A stretch of 64,000 nt of DNA from Neptunicella plasticusilytica (lineage in GTDB: Bacteria; Pseudomonadota; Gammaproteobacteria; Enterobacterales; Alteromonadaceae), in contig NZ_CP150481.1 in assembly GCF_047922965.1 (NCBI RefSeq), forward strand, positions 310,001 through 374,000, written 5' to 3'. Of this stretch, positions 1 through 8,439 are shown piece after piece. The notes beneath the pieces are model-generated. The model was given only the letters and a program-made list of their open reading frames with translations, made no database searches and was not told the DNA's origin. Every line of letters begins with the position of its first letter. The stretch's first letter is position 1. Both the position numbers and the translations under genes were made by a program.

Positions 1-8
1 TTGATCCC

Positions 9-887
9 GTGAATCCTGTTAGCCGAAGTCTCTATTCGCTGCACCTGGCGGTGATGCTGCTGGGATTTACCGCGTTGTTCTCCAAAATTATTCCGTTGTC
101 TGCCACGGATATTACTTTTGGTCGCTCGATTGTGGCCAGTATCACCTTAATTTTGCTGGTGAAAATCACCAAAGGTTCACTCAAATTACATAGCTTGAAA
201 GATTATGGCATCGCCATTTTGCTGGGGATTTTGATGGCGGTGCATTGGGTTACCTATTTCTCTGCGATGCAATATTCATCGGTGTCGGTGGGTATGATAG
301 CGCTGTTTACTTTCCCGGTGATTACCGTCTTTCTAGAACCGTTTTTTGAAGGCATAAAACTGGTCTGGCAGGATATTTTCAGTGCCATTGTGGTGTTTCT
401 GGGCATTTTCCTGATTGTGCCGGATATTTCGCTGGATAATGACACCACACTGGGGATTGGCATCGGCATATTATCGGCGTTTTTATATGCATTACGTAAC
501 CTGATCCACCGAAAATACTTTAACCACTATTCCGGCGCACATGCTATGGCTTATCAAACCCTGGTGATTGCGGCCTGTCTGGTGTTTTTTATCTCGCCCA
601 ATATCGCTCATGCGTCATCATCGACTCTGGGGTTGTTGGTATTGTTGGGCACAGTGTGCACTGCGGCTCCCCATGCGTTAGTCGCTGCCTCACTACAGCA
701 TTTACGCGCCAAGACTTTTTCATTGGTGGCCTGTATGCAACCCTTTTACGGGGTGATTCTGGCAGTGATAGTGATTGATGAGAAACCGGACTGGAAAACG
801 GTTCTGGGCGGATTACTGGTAATCTCGGCCGCTATCTACGAAACTGTTAATGCCCATAAACTGCACAATCTCAAATCGGAAAGATAG
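9..887 (+). CDS. EamA/DMT-superfamily transporter (5' end may be cut)
   Basis: This is an inner-membrane transporter of the drug/metabolite (EamA) superfamily; the substrate is unknown. The protein of about 292 residues is almost wholly hydrophobic, with roughly ten membrane segments in two halves, as usual for EamA proteins of about 290-300 residues. The second half begins with LGIGIGILSAFLYALRN near residue 147. The frame starts with GTG at position 9 and stays open to the window edge, so the true start may lie upstream. The glycerophosphodiesterase gene follows 9 bp downstream, so the two may be cotranscribed. The family call is firm; the substrate cannot be inferred. Confidence 0.85.
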   Translation: MNPVSRSLYSLHLAVMLLGFTALFSKIIPLSATDITFGRSIVASITLILLVKITKGSLKLHSLKDYGIAILLGILMAVHWVTYFSAMQYSSVSVGMIALFTFPVITVFLEPFFEGIKLVWQDIFSAIVVFLGIFLIVPDISLDNDTTLGIGIGILSAFLYALRNLIHRKYFNHYSGAHAMAYQTLVIAACLVFFISPNIAHASSSTLGLLVLLGTVCTAAPHALVAASLQHLRAKTFSLVACMQPFYGVILAVIVIDEKPDWKTVLGGLLVISAAIYETVNAHKLHNLKSER

Positions 888-896
888 AGTGTTTTT

Positions 897-1607
897 ATGC
901 TGATTATTGCCCACCGTGGCGCCAGCGCCGACGCACCCGAAAATACCTTGCTGGCATTTGAAAAGGCGATTGCTATGGGGGTCGATGGCATCGAGATCGA
1001 TATTCATTCGGTAGGCGACCAGCTGCTGGTTATTCATGATCGCTGGCTGAAACGCACCACCAAAATGGATGGTCAGCTTAGCGATTACAGTTTTGATCAG
1101 CTACGTAAACTCGATGCCGGTATGGGTCAGCAAATTCCGACCTTATGGGAAACCATGCAATGTCTGAATGGCCAGTGCTCATTGAATATCGAACTCAAGG
1201 GCATTAATGATGTGGTGCCGGTGCTCAAGCATATTGATGATGCGGTGGAGCAGCTCAACTTTGAGTTACATCAATTTCTACTTTCCTCGTTTAACCATCA
1301 TTTGTTATTTGAAATCAAGCAATTACGTCCTGATATCCAGACAGGAGCATTAACGTCTTCTTGTCCACTGGATTATGCCTTATTTGCTGAGCAGCTACAT
1401 GCCATGTCAATTCATATGGATATTAACTGCGTGCAACCTAAATTTATCCAGGATGCAAAGCAGCGAGGCCTGCAGGTTTATGTTTTTACTGTCGATGAAA
1501 TTGCCGATCTGGATCATCTTGCAGCAATGGGGGTGGATGGTGTGTTCACCAATACGCCGGATAAAGCCTTAATACGCAGGGCACATCAATATACCTTTCA
1601 TCCTTGA
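897..1607 (+). CDS. Glycerophosphodiester phosphodiesterase
   Basis: Hydrolyses glycerophosphodiesters to sn-glycerol 3-phosphate and an alcohol. The GDPD motif set is complete at the N-terminus: HRGAS at residues 6-10, PENT at 14-17, the acidic pair in EIDIH, and VIHD near residue 43. The C-terminal part holds the usual VFTVDE and GVDGVFTN segments that close the TIM barrel. At 236 residues without a signal peptide it resembles cytoplasmic UgpQ rather than periplasmic GlpQ. No ugp genes are adjacent, so I give no symbol. Confidence 0.9.
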   Translation: MLIIAHRGASADAPENTLLAFEKAIAMGVDGIEIDIHSVGDQLLVIHDRWLKRTTKMDGQLSDYSFDQLRKLDAGMGQQIPTLWETMQCLNGQCSLNIELKGINDVVPVLKHIDDAVEQLNFELHQFLLSSFNHHLLFEIKQLRPDIQTGALTSSCPLDYALFAEQLHAMSIHMDINCVQPKFIQDAKQRGLQVYVFTVDEIADLDHLAAMGVDGVFTNTPDKALIRRAHQYTFHP

Positions 1608-1622
1608 AACTGCAAGTTTGTT

Positions 1623-1723
1623 GGCTCGATGCTGACGGGCTGAAGTCCGACTTACACGGGTTGGTTGTGGATCGGCATTTATGCCGTCATGTCTCGATGC
1701 TGATGGACTAAGGCTCGACCTTA
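1623..1723. repeat. Pair of degenerate REP-like repeats around a small palindrome
   Basis: The unit beginning CTCGATGCTGACGGGCTGAAG (1625-1645) recurs imperfectly as CTCGATGCTGATGGACTAAG (1693-1712), about 68 bp apart. Each is followed by a TCCGACTTA/TCGACCTTA variant. Between them lies a perfect hairpin, CGGCAT-TT-ATGCCG (1673-1686). The text resembles dispersed REP-type palindromes (GGGCTGAAGCCCGAC class) that have drifted. The rest of the gap to 1795 shows nothing recognisable. Confidence 0.45.
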
Positions 1724-1795
1724 ACTAAGCTCATGGGGGCTGATTCATTTGCCGCCGCGGTGCAATTCCAATGATTTTGGGTATATACGGGGGAT

Positions 1796-2185
1796 TTAGT
1801 GATTCTCGCAAGCCTTGCAGTCATTGCATAATTTCAGATTAACGATATGCGCACTGATTAGTAAAAAGGCGCCTGCTGCAATGGTAAAGGGTTCATAACT
1901 GTCACCAAACATGCCTTTATTCCAGTAGATTAAGCCACCGACACACAAACTATACAGAGGATAAAGCTGGCGGTGGTAGCGATAAAAACCGGAAAATAAC
2001 GCCCAAAAACCCACCAGTAACGATAATGACAAGATAGTGCGCTCAAACCAGGCTTCGGCAAAAAAGCTGGCGCCAATCAAAGGAGCAATCGGCAGTAAAA
2101 CGGGCAGGGCGAGACAATGGACCGCACATAAACTGCTGACCCAAATGCCGAATCTGTCAAGAACCCCGTTTTTGGTGATGGTCAT
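1796..2185 (-). CDS. MerC-domain inner-membrane protein, probably Zur-regulated
   Basis: A 129-residue, four-helix membrane protein with the MerC signature CAVHCLALPVLLPIAP at about residues 21-36 and a C-terminal cysteine cluster, CNDCKAC. MerC proteins bind and move Hg(II) in mercury operons, but chromosomal MerC-domain proteins without mer genes are common and their metal is unknown. No merT, merP, merA or merR is nearby. A near-perfect Zur-like palindrome lies about 38 bp upstream of the start. I infer a role in zinc-limited physiology, perhaps zinc import or handling. The family call is seen in the sequence; the metal is inferred. Confidence 0.8.
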   Translation of the reverse strand: MTITKNGVLDRFGIWVSSLCAVHCLALPVLLPIAPLIGASFFAEAWFERTILSLSLLVGFWALFSGFYRYHRQLYPLYSLCVGGLIYWNKGMFGDSYEPFTIAAGAFLLISAHIVNLKLCNDCKACENH

Positions 2186-2217
2186 AATAAAACGCTATTT
2201 GCCTGATCGGATAAAGA

Positions 2218-2240
2218 ATTAACGTTATAATATAACATTT
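2218..2240 (-). promoter_or_regulatory. Zur-like operator upstream of the MerC-domain gene
   Basis: The plus strand holds the 13-bp palindrome GTTATAATATAAC at 2224-2236. On the minus strand, the direction of the gene, it reads GAAATGTTATATTATAACGT, which follows the gammaproteobacterial Zur consensus (AATGTTATAnTATAACATT). It sits about 38 bp before the MerC start codon at 2185, where it would overlap a promoter. Confidence 0.7.
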
Positions 2241-2266
2241 CGTCTTTAATGCAAACTGCTATTTTA

Positions 2267-2350
2267 TTAAGCGGCGAGTTGCTTTATCAGTTCTTCACTA
2301 ATGCCTGAGGACGCTGCGGTGATCCAGATGGTTTTGTTGTTGATATTCAT
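2267..2350 (-). pseudogene. N-terminal stump of a short-chain dehydrogenase/reductase
   Basis: An open frame of 27 codons, too short for ordinary gene calling, encodes KTIWITAASSGISEELIKQL. This matches the Rossmann start of SDR enzymes (KTIWITGASSGIGEEL..QLA), including the TGxxxGIG cofactor motif with two glycines changed. It ends in TAA at 2267-2269, and nothing SDR-like continues before the Zur box. Its ATG overlaps the stop codon of the upstream deacetylase as ATGA, so the ancestral gene was probably translationally coupled to it. I read it as the remnant of a deleted gene rather than a functional peptide. Confidence 0.6.
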
Positions 2351-3204
2351 TGACCATCTGGTGCCAATTGAACAGGTTCCGGTGATTCTTTTTCGCCATC
2401 CTGTTGTCTGGCCAATAGCAGCGAGTCGGCTCGATACTCGAAGACTTGGCTGACCGGGATCAGTTCTATGCCGGCCTCGCGTAGTTGTGGTAAATGCTGC
2501 TGCAGAAACTTGAGGGTAGCGGGATGGGGATGAGCAATGCCGACTGCCTGACGGTATTTCCGGGCGATCCGGACCAAGCGTTGTAATTGAATATTCATCT
2601 GTTCGGTATTAAGCGTATGATCAATAAACACATTGCGATGCCAGGCCATCACTCCCTGCTTTTGGGCTATTTTCTCGGCTTTGCTGTAACGAGTGGTGCG
2701 GCTATCGACAAAAAACAGGCCGTGTTTGCGCAAAAAAGCCATAGTGGTGGTCATTGGCAACGTCAGTTGAGTTAATTTACTGCCCATATGGTTATTGATA
2801 CCAATAGCATTGGGAATATTGGCTAATGCATATTGCAATTTTTGCGTGATTAGCTCCGGCTGCATTGTTGAAGTAATGGTGCCCGGGCCGGGATTATTTC
2901 CCGCCAGCGATTCCATCGGCATATGCAGCATGACTTCCCGATCCTGAGCGGCGGATCGTGCAGCAAATTCTTCCGAAAAAGGCGTATGCGGTAAAATGGC
3001 AAAGGTTATGGCGGCTGGTAAATCAAAGGCCGCTTCATCAACCCGGCTATTCCCCATATCGTCAATAATCAGCGCAATACTGGCAGCGTGCAATACAAAG
3101 GCGCAGCTGTAGGAGATGCAAAATAGAATAAATTGTTTGATGCGCACTATTATTATCTTTAACTCGTTATTATTGTTCAGGGATACAGACCCTAGTGTAT
3201 TCAA
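2347..3204 (-). CDS. Divergent polysaccharide deacetylase family protein (YibQ-like)
   Basis: Belongs to the divergent polysaccharide deacetylase family, whose genes usually follow envC as here. The mature part starts ASIALIIDDMGNSR, keeping the first metal-binding aspartates (IDDMG). It also has MHMPMES, NNHMGS and VDSRTT motifs. The longest frame begins at TTG 3204, but a GTG at 3147 puts the hydrophobic signal peptide (RIKQFILFCISYSCAFVLHA) at the very N-terminus and gives 266 residues; I consider the GTG at least as likely. The C-terminal tail is acidic and probably unstructured. A periplasmic role in the cell envelope is inferred from family and context. It is the third gene of the gpmI-envC-deacetylase transcript. 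Confidence 0.85.
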   Translation of the reverse strand: MNTLGSVSLNNNNELKIIIVRIKQFILFCISYSCAFVLHAASIALIIDDMGNSRVDEAAFDLPAAITFAILPHTPFSEEFAARSAAQDREVMLHMPMESLAGNNPGPGTITSTMQPELITQKLQYALANIPNAIGINNHMGSKLTQLTLPMTTTMAFLRKHGLFFVDSRTTRYSKAEKIAQKQGVMAWHRNVFIDHTLNTEQMNIQLQRLVRIARKYRQAVGIAHPHPATLKFLQQHLPQLREAGIELIPVSQVFEYRADSLLLARQQDGEKESPEPVQLAPDGQ

Positions 3205-3222
3205 TCGGCCATATAGGTCAAC

Positions 3223-4383
3223 TTAGCGGCTCAACCATTGACTGGGATTGACCGGGCTGCCTTTATGGCGGATCTCAAAATACAACCCGGGCCGTGACTG
3301 TCCACCACTTTGTCCAACCAGTGCGATGGTATCACCCTTTTTGACTGTTTCACCCACTTCCTTCAGCAGGGCTTGATTATGGCCGTATAAGCTCATATAG
3401 CCTTCACCGTGATCGAGCGCGATGACTAATCCAAAACCTTTTAGCCAGTCCGCATAGAGTACTTGTGCATCCTGTACCGCCTGCACTGGTGCACCTTCAT
3501 TGCCGTAAATCAAAATGCCTTTCCAACGTACCTGACCTTGTCTTCTGGCTCCAAATAGCTTGCGCATCTGGCCCTTGACGGGCTGTTGCAAATGACCTTT
3601 GAATTTAGCCAAACCATTCAGGGAAACAGCGCCCTGCGAGCTTTGCCGTTGTGCCCGTTCCTGCGCTGCCTGTAATGCTTGTAACAGGGTTTGTTCATTG
3701 ATCTGCAATTGTTCTACTTTGGCCGCTTCTGAATCAATTTTCTTGTTCAATGATGCCAGTGTTACTTGTCTGGACTGTTGTTGGGCCGTGAGCTTTTGTT
3801 GCTGTTTTTGTTGCGAGGTTTTTAACGATTCCAGTTGTTGCTGTTTTTCCACCAGCTCTGCGGCAATGGCGTCCAGTTCTATCCCCAGCTGTTTAAATTC
3901 GTCAATTTGCTGCTGTCGTTCGGCATTCAGGTACTGGTAGTAGGTGAGCATGCGTTCAAAGGTACTGGCACTTTGCAAATTAAAAATCATCTTGGCGTAA
4001 TCGTGATTACCCGCCATATAGGCAGAACGTAATTGCTTGGCCAAAATGGCTTCTTGCTGTTTTTGCTGTTTCTGCAGTTTTTGCTGCCGTTCAGTTAACG
4101 ACGATTGTTGTTTGATATTATCAGTTAATTGTTTTTGGGTTGCGGCCAAGGCTTTAGCGCTGATGGCAATATCCAGTTCCTGCTGTTTAAGCTGCTTTTG
4201 TAATTCTTTGGCAGTGGCAAGATTGGATTCAATCAATTGTTGCTTTTGTTTTATTTGTTGCTGCAGATCTTGCAGTTGTTGCTGTTCTTCTTCCTGGGCA
4301 ATGGCTGACAAACAAAAAAACATGGCGCCTGCCAGAAGCATGTAGCGCCATGTTGGACTTTTTAACGACTTGATATAGGGCAA
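3223..4383 (-). CDS. envC: Murein hydrolase activator EnvC
   Basis: Periplasmic activator of the cell-division amidases (AmiA/AmiB type), needed for septal peptidoglycan splitting. After a signal peptide ending near residue 29 comes a long, extremely glutamine-rich coiled coil (about 30-250), then a LytM/M23 domain (about 275-385). In the LytM domain the zinc ligands are lost: the first motif region reads GILIYGNEG, and the last reads YFEIRHKG instead of HxH. This is the degenerate state of EnvC, which activates rather than cuts. The gene starts 10 bp after gpmI and is probably cotranscribed with it. Confidence 0.93.
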   Translation of the reverse strand: MPYIKSLKSPTWRYMLLAGAMFFCLSAIAQEEEQQQLQDLQQQIKQKQQLIESNLATAKELQKQLKQQELDIAISAKALAATQKQLTDNIKQQSSLTERQQKLQKQQKQQEAILAKQLRSAYMAGNHDYAKMIFNLQSASTFERMLTYYQYLNAERQQQIDEFKQLGIELDAIAAELVEKQQQLESLKTSQQKQQQKLTAQQQSRQVTLASLNKKIDSEAAKVEQLQINEQTLLQALQAAQERAQRQSSQGAVSLNGLAKFKGHLQQPVKGQMRKLFGARRQGQVRWKGILIYGNEGAPVQAVQDAQVLYADWLKGFGLVIALDHGEGYMSLYGHNQALLKEVGETVKKGDTIALVGQSGGQSRPGLYFEIRHKGSPVNPSQWLSR

Positions 4384-4393
4384 GGCGTTCAGC

Positions 4394-5923
4394 CTAGTCT
4401 TTTAAAGTAACGATAGGTGTACCTGTCATTTCTGACGGTTGTGGCATACCCATCAGATGCAACATGGTAGGCGCGACATCGCTGAGTGTTCCACCAGTTC
4501 GTACATTGGCATCCCTTCCAAAATAAATAAAAGGTACAGGGCCATTGGTATGGGCGGTATGTGCCTGACCGCTGTCGACATCCACCATTTTTTCGGCGTT
4601 GCCATGATCGGCAGTGATCAAGCATTCTCCACCGACCTTTTTCAATGCTTCGGTAACCCTTCCAATACAATGATCAACGGCTTCGCAAGCTTTGATGGCA
4701 GCCGATAGAATGCCGCTATGGCCCACCATATCACCGTTAGGATAATTACAGATAATGGCGTCATATTTACCTGACTCGATGGCTTCAACCAGTTTGTCTG
4801 TGAGCTCGGTTGAATTCATTTCCGGCTGTAAGTCGTAGGTGGCGACATCAGGAGACGGAATTAATATGCGGTCCTCGCCCTCATAGAGTTCTTCGCGTCC
4901 GCCACTGTAGAAAAAGGTGACATGGGCGTATTTCTCGGTTTCTGAAATGCGTAACTGGGTTTTGTGATGTTGTGCCAGCCAGTCTCCCATCACGTTTTTC
5001 AGTTCTTCCGGAGCAAAGGCAATAGGTGCATCGATACTGGCGGCGTATTGGGTCAGCATTACAAAGCCAGCCAGAGCCGGTTTGCTTTGTCGCTCGAAGC
5101 CGTCAAAATCCTTATCGACAAAGGCATGGGTCATTTCCCGAGCCCGGTCAGCGCGGAAATTCATAAATAATACTGTGTCACCGTCTTCCATCTGGACGGG
5201 TTCGCCGATAACAGTAGCAGGCACGAATTCGTCGTTTTTGTCAGCGTCATAGGCTGCTTGTAAACCAGCAACAGCATTGTCAGCAGGATGCCCCTTACCC
5301 AAAGTGATCAAATCGTAGGCAGCCTGAACCCGATCCCAGCGATTATCGCGGTCCATGGCGTAATAGCGACCAACGATGCTGGCAGTTTTGCCCACTCCCA
5401 GTTCCTCGAATAAAGCATCGGCTTGTTTCAATGCGCTCTCGGCGCTTCTTGGCGGGGTATCCCGGCCATCCAGGAAAGCGTGCAGATAAATCTTGTTGGC
5501 GCCGCGTTGGGCAGCCAGTTTGATAGCGGCGAAAATATGATCCTGGTGGCTATGCACACCGCCGTCGGATAACAGGCCCATAAGGTGCACGGCTTTGCCT
5601 GCTTTGACCGCTTTGTCGATATTGTCCACTAACACTGGATTAGTAAAAAAGTCGCCATCCTGAATAGATTTGGTGATGCGGGTAAAGTCCTGATACACAA
5701 TGCGTCCGGCACCAAGATTAACATGGCCTACTTCCGAGTTACCCATTTGACCGTCCGGCAAGCCTACATCCAACCCCGAGCCAGAGATCAGGGTATTCGG
5801 GTACTGTTCTACCAGTTTGTCCAGAACCGGGGTGTTGGCCTGAGCAACGGCATTATCGGTGGTCTCTTCACGATAGCCCCAGCCATCTAAAATGATCAGT
5901 ACCAAAGGTTTGCGACTTGACAT
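4394..5923 (-). CDS. gpmI: 2,3-bisphosphoglycerate-independent phosphoglycerate mutase
   Basis: Interconverts 3- and 2-phosphoglycerate in glycolysis and gluconeogenesis, using two manganese ions. The 509-residue length is standard. Metal-binding LDGWGYRE starts at residue 12, the phosphoserine nucleophile is S63 in GQMGNSEVGHVNLGAGR, and HSHQDH, GRDTPPRSA and TADHGNAE motifs follow. The start at 5923 is backed by GGAG seven bases upstream. It is the first gene of the gpmI-envC-deacetylase run and is divergent from yibN, as in Escherichia coli. Confidence 0.97.
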   Translation of the reverse strand: MSSRKPLVLIILDGWGYREETTDNAVAQANTPVLDKLVEQYPNTLISGSGLDVGLPDGQMGNSEVGHVNLGAGRIVYQDFTRITKSIQDGDFFTNPVLVDNIDKAVKAGKAVHLMGLLSDGGVHSHQDHIFAAIKLAAQRGANKIYLHAFLDGRDTPPRSAESALKQADALFEELGVGKTASIVGRYYAMDRDNRWDRVQAAYDLITLGKGHPADNAVAGLQAAYDADKNDEFVPATVIGEPVQMEDGDTVLFMNFRADRAREMTHAFVDKDFDGFERQSKPALAGFVMLTQYAASIDAPIAFAPEELKNVMGDWLAQHHKTQLRISETEKYAHVTFFYSGGREELYEGEDRILIPSPDVATYDLQPEMNSTELTDKLVEAIESGKYDAIICNYPNGDMVGHSGILSAAIKACEAVDHCIGRVTEALKKVGGECLITADHGNAEKMVDVDSGQAHTAHTNGPVPFIYFGRDANVRTGGTLSDVAPTMLHLMGMPQPSEMTGTPIVTLKD

Positions 5924-6110
5924 TTAACAACTCCATATTGATTGACGACATGAGCATTTTAGCCTGACTGAGGTGATAAACAACAGGGGATGGGGGAGTT
6001 ATTGTTGTTATCAGGCAAAATATTTACAGCTGCGCCAATAAGTTAACCCGAGTTGGGGTTAAGTTAATCAACAGAATCGGCTTTAGGCTGGTTTAAAAAT
6101 GGTTTTTCTA

Positions 6111-6116
6111 TATACT
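6111..6116 (+). promoter_or_regulatory. Possible -10 element of the yibN operon
   Basis: The 239-bp gap between the divergent gpmI and yibN genes contains TATACT at 6111-6116, about 47 bp before the yibN start. A -35 match is weak (CTGGTT near 6088). The strong ribosome binding site GGAGAGG follows at about 6145-6151. Nothing else stands out in this gap. Confidence 0.35.
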
Positions 6117-6162
6117 TTGCAGTCATTTTTTCTGCGCTCACTTTGGAGAGGAATCAGTCAAT

Positions 6163-6588
6163 ATGCAGCAATTGATAGAGTTTGTCGGTAACCATTATTT
6201 TTTGGCGGGTGCCTGGGTTGTGCTGTTTTTTGCCATCCTGTTCGGTTTTATTTCAGCCAATATGTCTCCGATCAAGGAAATTGGTACCCATGAAGCGACG
6301 TTGCTGATCAACAAGCAAGATGCGCTGGTGGTAGATATTCGTCCGGCAGCCGAGTTCAAAAAGGGACATATTCTGGGCGCCAAACAGCTTAAGGCCGAGC
6401 AAGTGAAAAATGCTGACTTCAGTACACTTGAAAAATATCGAGGCAGTCCCATTATTGTAGTTTGTGCGATGGGAATGACGGCAAAGCGTACCGCAACACA
6501 AATGCTTAAAGCCGGATTTTCACAAGTGAAAGTGCTTAAAGGTGGAATGAATACCTGGCAAGGTGCCAATCTTCCGGTCAGCAAATAA
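6163..6588 (+). CDS. yibN: Membrane-anchored rhodanese-like protein (YibN)
   Basis: A 141-residue protein with one N-terminal membrane helix (about residues 12-31) and a single rhodanese domain on the cytoplasmic side. The active-site loop reads VVCAMGMTAKR, with the catalytic cysteine near residue 103. The preceding VVDIRPAAEFKKGHI is the standard CH2A-type motif. It is the first gene of yibN-grxC-secB-gpsA, with a strong Shine-Dalgarno (GGAGAGG). A sulfur-transfer role is known only for the fold; the substrate is unknown. Confidence 0.9.
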   Translation: MQQLIEFVGNHYFLAGAWVVLFFAILFGFISANMSPIKEIGTHEATLLINKQDALVVDIRPAAEFKKGHILGAKQLKAEQVKNADFSTLEKYRGSPIIVVCAMGMTAKRTATQMLKAGFSQVKVLKGGMNTWQGANLPVSK

Positions 6589-6597
6589 GAGGCTAGC

Positions 6598-6855
6598 ATG
6601 GCAAAGGTAGAAGTTTACACTAAGGCATATTGTCCTTATTGCATGCGTGCCAAGGCATTGCTTGCGCAAAAAGAAATTACCTTTGAGGAATACCGGATCG
6701 ATCTGCAGCCTGAGTTACGTGCGCAAATGATTGAGCGTGCTAGCGGGGGCTATACCGTACCGCAGATTTTTATCGACGATCTGCATATTGGCGGTTGTGA
6801 TGAAATGATGATGCTCGAAGCACAAGGTCGGCTGGATCCTCTTTTATCAAACTAA
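6598..6855 (+). CDS. grxC: Glutaredoxin 3
   Basis: Small cytoplasmic thiol-disulfide oxidoreductase that uses glutathione. The 85-residue length, the dithiol site CPYC at residues 12-15, the cis-proline in TVPQIFI and the GGCDEM loop are all typical of GrxC. It lies 9 bp after yibN with AAGAGG as ribosome binding site, and precedes secB as in many gammaproteobacteria. Confidence 0.96.
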   Translation: MAKVEVYTKAYCPYCMRAKALLAQKEITFEEYRIDLQPELRAQMIERASGGYTVPQIFIDDLHIGGCDEMMMLEAQGRLDPLLSN

Positions 6856-6915
6856 TTTAAAACTAACTTAATATTATAAGCCGCTTGGCGAAATTGAATT
6901 TATTTAGGAACTATT

Positions 6916-7428
6916 ATGACAGATGAAGTTAACAACAACGGTGCCGATGCGGCAGCTCAGGCACAAGCGCCACAGTTCGCAATCCAGCGCATTTACCTGA
7001 AAGATCTTTCTTATGAGGCGCCGAATGCCCCAACGGTTTTCAAAAAAGAATGGAAACCGGAAATCAAGCTGGATGTTGATACCCGCAGCAATAAGGTAGA
7101 TGAAAATCTGTATGAAGTGGTGTTGTCTATCACCGCGACTGCGTCTTTAGGTGAGGAAACCGCATTCCTGATTGAAGTACAACAAGCCGGATTGTTCACT
7201 ATTGGTGAAATGCCCGAAATGCAAGGTGCGCAAATGTTGGGTGCTTATTGTCCTAACGTATTGTTTCCTTATGCTCGTGAAGCGATTTCCAATATGGTTA
7301 ATCGTGGAACTTTCCCGCCGCTGAATTTGAATCCGGTTAATTTTGATGCCGTATTTGCTGCCTATATGCAGAAACGCGCTCAGGAAGCCCAAGCGGCACA
7401 GCAAGCGGATGCGCCAGCTGACGCATGA
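6916..7428 (+). CDS. secB: Protein-export chaperone SecB
   Basis: Tetrameric cytoplasmic chaperone that keeps precursors unfolded and hands them to SecA. The 170-residue sequence has the family core: QRIYLKDLSYEAPNAP near residue 25, YEVVLSITATA, and YCPNVLFPYAREAISN near residue 113. Its tail is rich in alanine and glutamine. AGGAAC precedes the ATG. The stop codon overlaps the gpsA start as ATGA, indicating translational coupling. Confidence 0.96.
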   Translation: MTDEVNNNGADAAAQAQAPQFAIQRIYLKDLSYEAPNAPTVFKKEWKPEIKLDVDTRSNKVDENLYEVVLSITATASLGEETAFLIEVQQAGLFTIGEMPEMQGAQMLGAYCPNVLFPYAREAISNMVNRGTFPPLNLNPVNFDAVFAAYMQKRAQEAQAAQQADAPADA

Positions 7429-8432
7429 GCCAATGCACCGGTAATCTAACGGTATTGGGGGCGGGCTCTTATGGTACCGCCCTGGCCATTTGTTTTGCCC
7501 GCAACGGTATATCGACAGCACTTTGGGGTCGTGATCAAAAGCAAATGGCGCAAATGGCCCATAGCGCGTCTAACCAGCAATATTTACCTGATGCGGTCTT
7601 TCCGCCAGCCTTGCAGGTAGTGCCTGATCTTAAACAATCCATTGCACACAGTGAAAATATACTGGTAGTGGTGCCCAGCCATGCCTTTAGCGATATGTTG
7701 CGTCAAATACAGCCGCTATTAAATAACGGGCATCGTATTGCCTGGGCAACCAAGGGACTAGAGCCGCAAAGCGGCGGACTTTTGCAGGATGTTGCCCGAG
7801 GTATTTTGGGCGACGAGAGGCCCTTGGCGGTACTTTCCGGACCGACTTTCGCCAAGGAAATGGCCGCCGGTTTACCGACGGCAATTTCTGTTGCGTCAAC
7901 CGATGACGATTTTGGTGACGATATCGCCAATATGCTGCATTGTGGCAAAACTTTCCGGGTTTATCGTAATAACGATTTTATCGGTATTCAGCTCGGCGGT
8001 GCGGTTAAAAACGTCATTGCTATCGGTGCCGGTTTAGCTGATGGCATAGGCTTCGGCGCCAATGCCCGCACTGCATTGATTACCCGGGGTTTGGCCGAAT
8101 TAACCCGTTTGGGAGAAGCGCTGGGTGCGAAACCGGAAACCTTTATGGGCATGGCCGGTTTAGGCGATCTGGTACTGACCTGTACCGATAATCAGTCGCG
8201 CAATCGTCGTTTTGGTCTGGCATTGGGTCAGGGTAAATCGGTTGAACAGGCCATGAGTGAAATAGGTCAGGTGGTGGAAGGCTATCGCAATACCAAAGAA
8301 GTGCATTTACTGTCCCGCAGGGAACAGGTTGAAATGCCCATTACCGAGCAGATATTTCAGGTGCTTTATCAGGGCAAAAGTCCGAAAGAAGCCGCGCTAG
8401 CATTATTAGGCCGCACCCAGAAAAGCGAATAG
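7425..8432 (+). CDS. gpsA: Glycerol-3-phosphate dehydrogenase (NAD(P)+)
   Basis: Reduces dihydroxyacetone phosphate to sn-glycerol 3-phosphate for phospholipid synthesis. The nucleotide-binding motif VLGAGSYGTALA lies at residues 10-21. SGPTFAKE, the catalytic lysine region LGGAVKNVIAIGAG, and GLGDLVLTCT are conserved. The 335-residue length is normal. The start overlaps secB by 4 bp. cysE, which follows gpsA in E. coli, is absent; the convergent cpxA ends 7 bp later. Confidence 0.96.
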   Translation: MSQCTGNLTVLGAGSYGTALAICFARNGISTALWGRDQKQMAQMAHSASNQQYLPDAVFPPALQVVPDLKQSIAHSENILVVVPSHAFSDMLRQIQPLLNNGHRIAWATKGLEPQSGGLLQDVARGILGDERPLAVLSGPTFAKEMAAGLPTAISVASTDDDFGDDIANMLHCGKTFRVYRNNDFIGIQLGGAVKNVIAIGAGLADGIGFGANARTALITRGLAELTRLGEALGAKPETFMGMAGLGDLVLTCTDNQSRNRRFGLALGQGKSVEQAMSEIGQVVEGYRNTKEVHLLSRREQVEMPITEQIFQVLYQGKSPKEAALALLGRTQKSE

Positions 8433-8439
8433 CCACGAT

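Noticed and set aside
3223..3600. EnvC as an active M23 endopeptidase
   Set aside because: The zinc-ligand positions are not conserved in the LytM domain, so it is called as an amidase activator.
3599..4345. Cysteine-rich plus-strand frames opposite envC
   Set aside because: They are the complement of the glutamine-rich coiled coil (CAG/CAA read as CTG/TTG and TGC-type codons), not genes.
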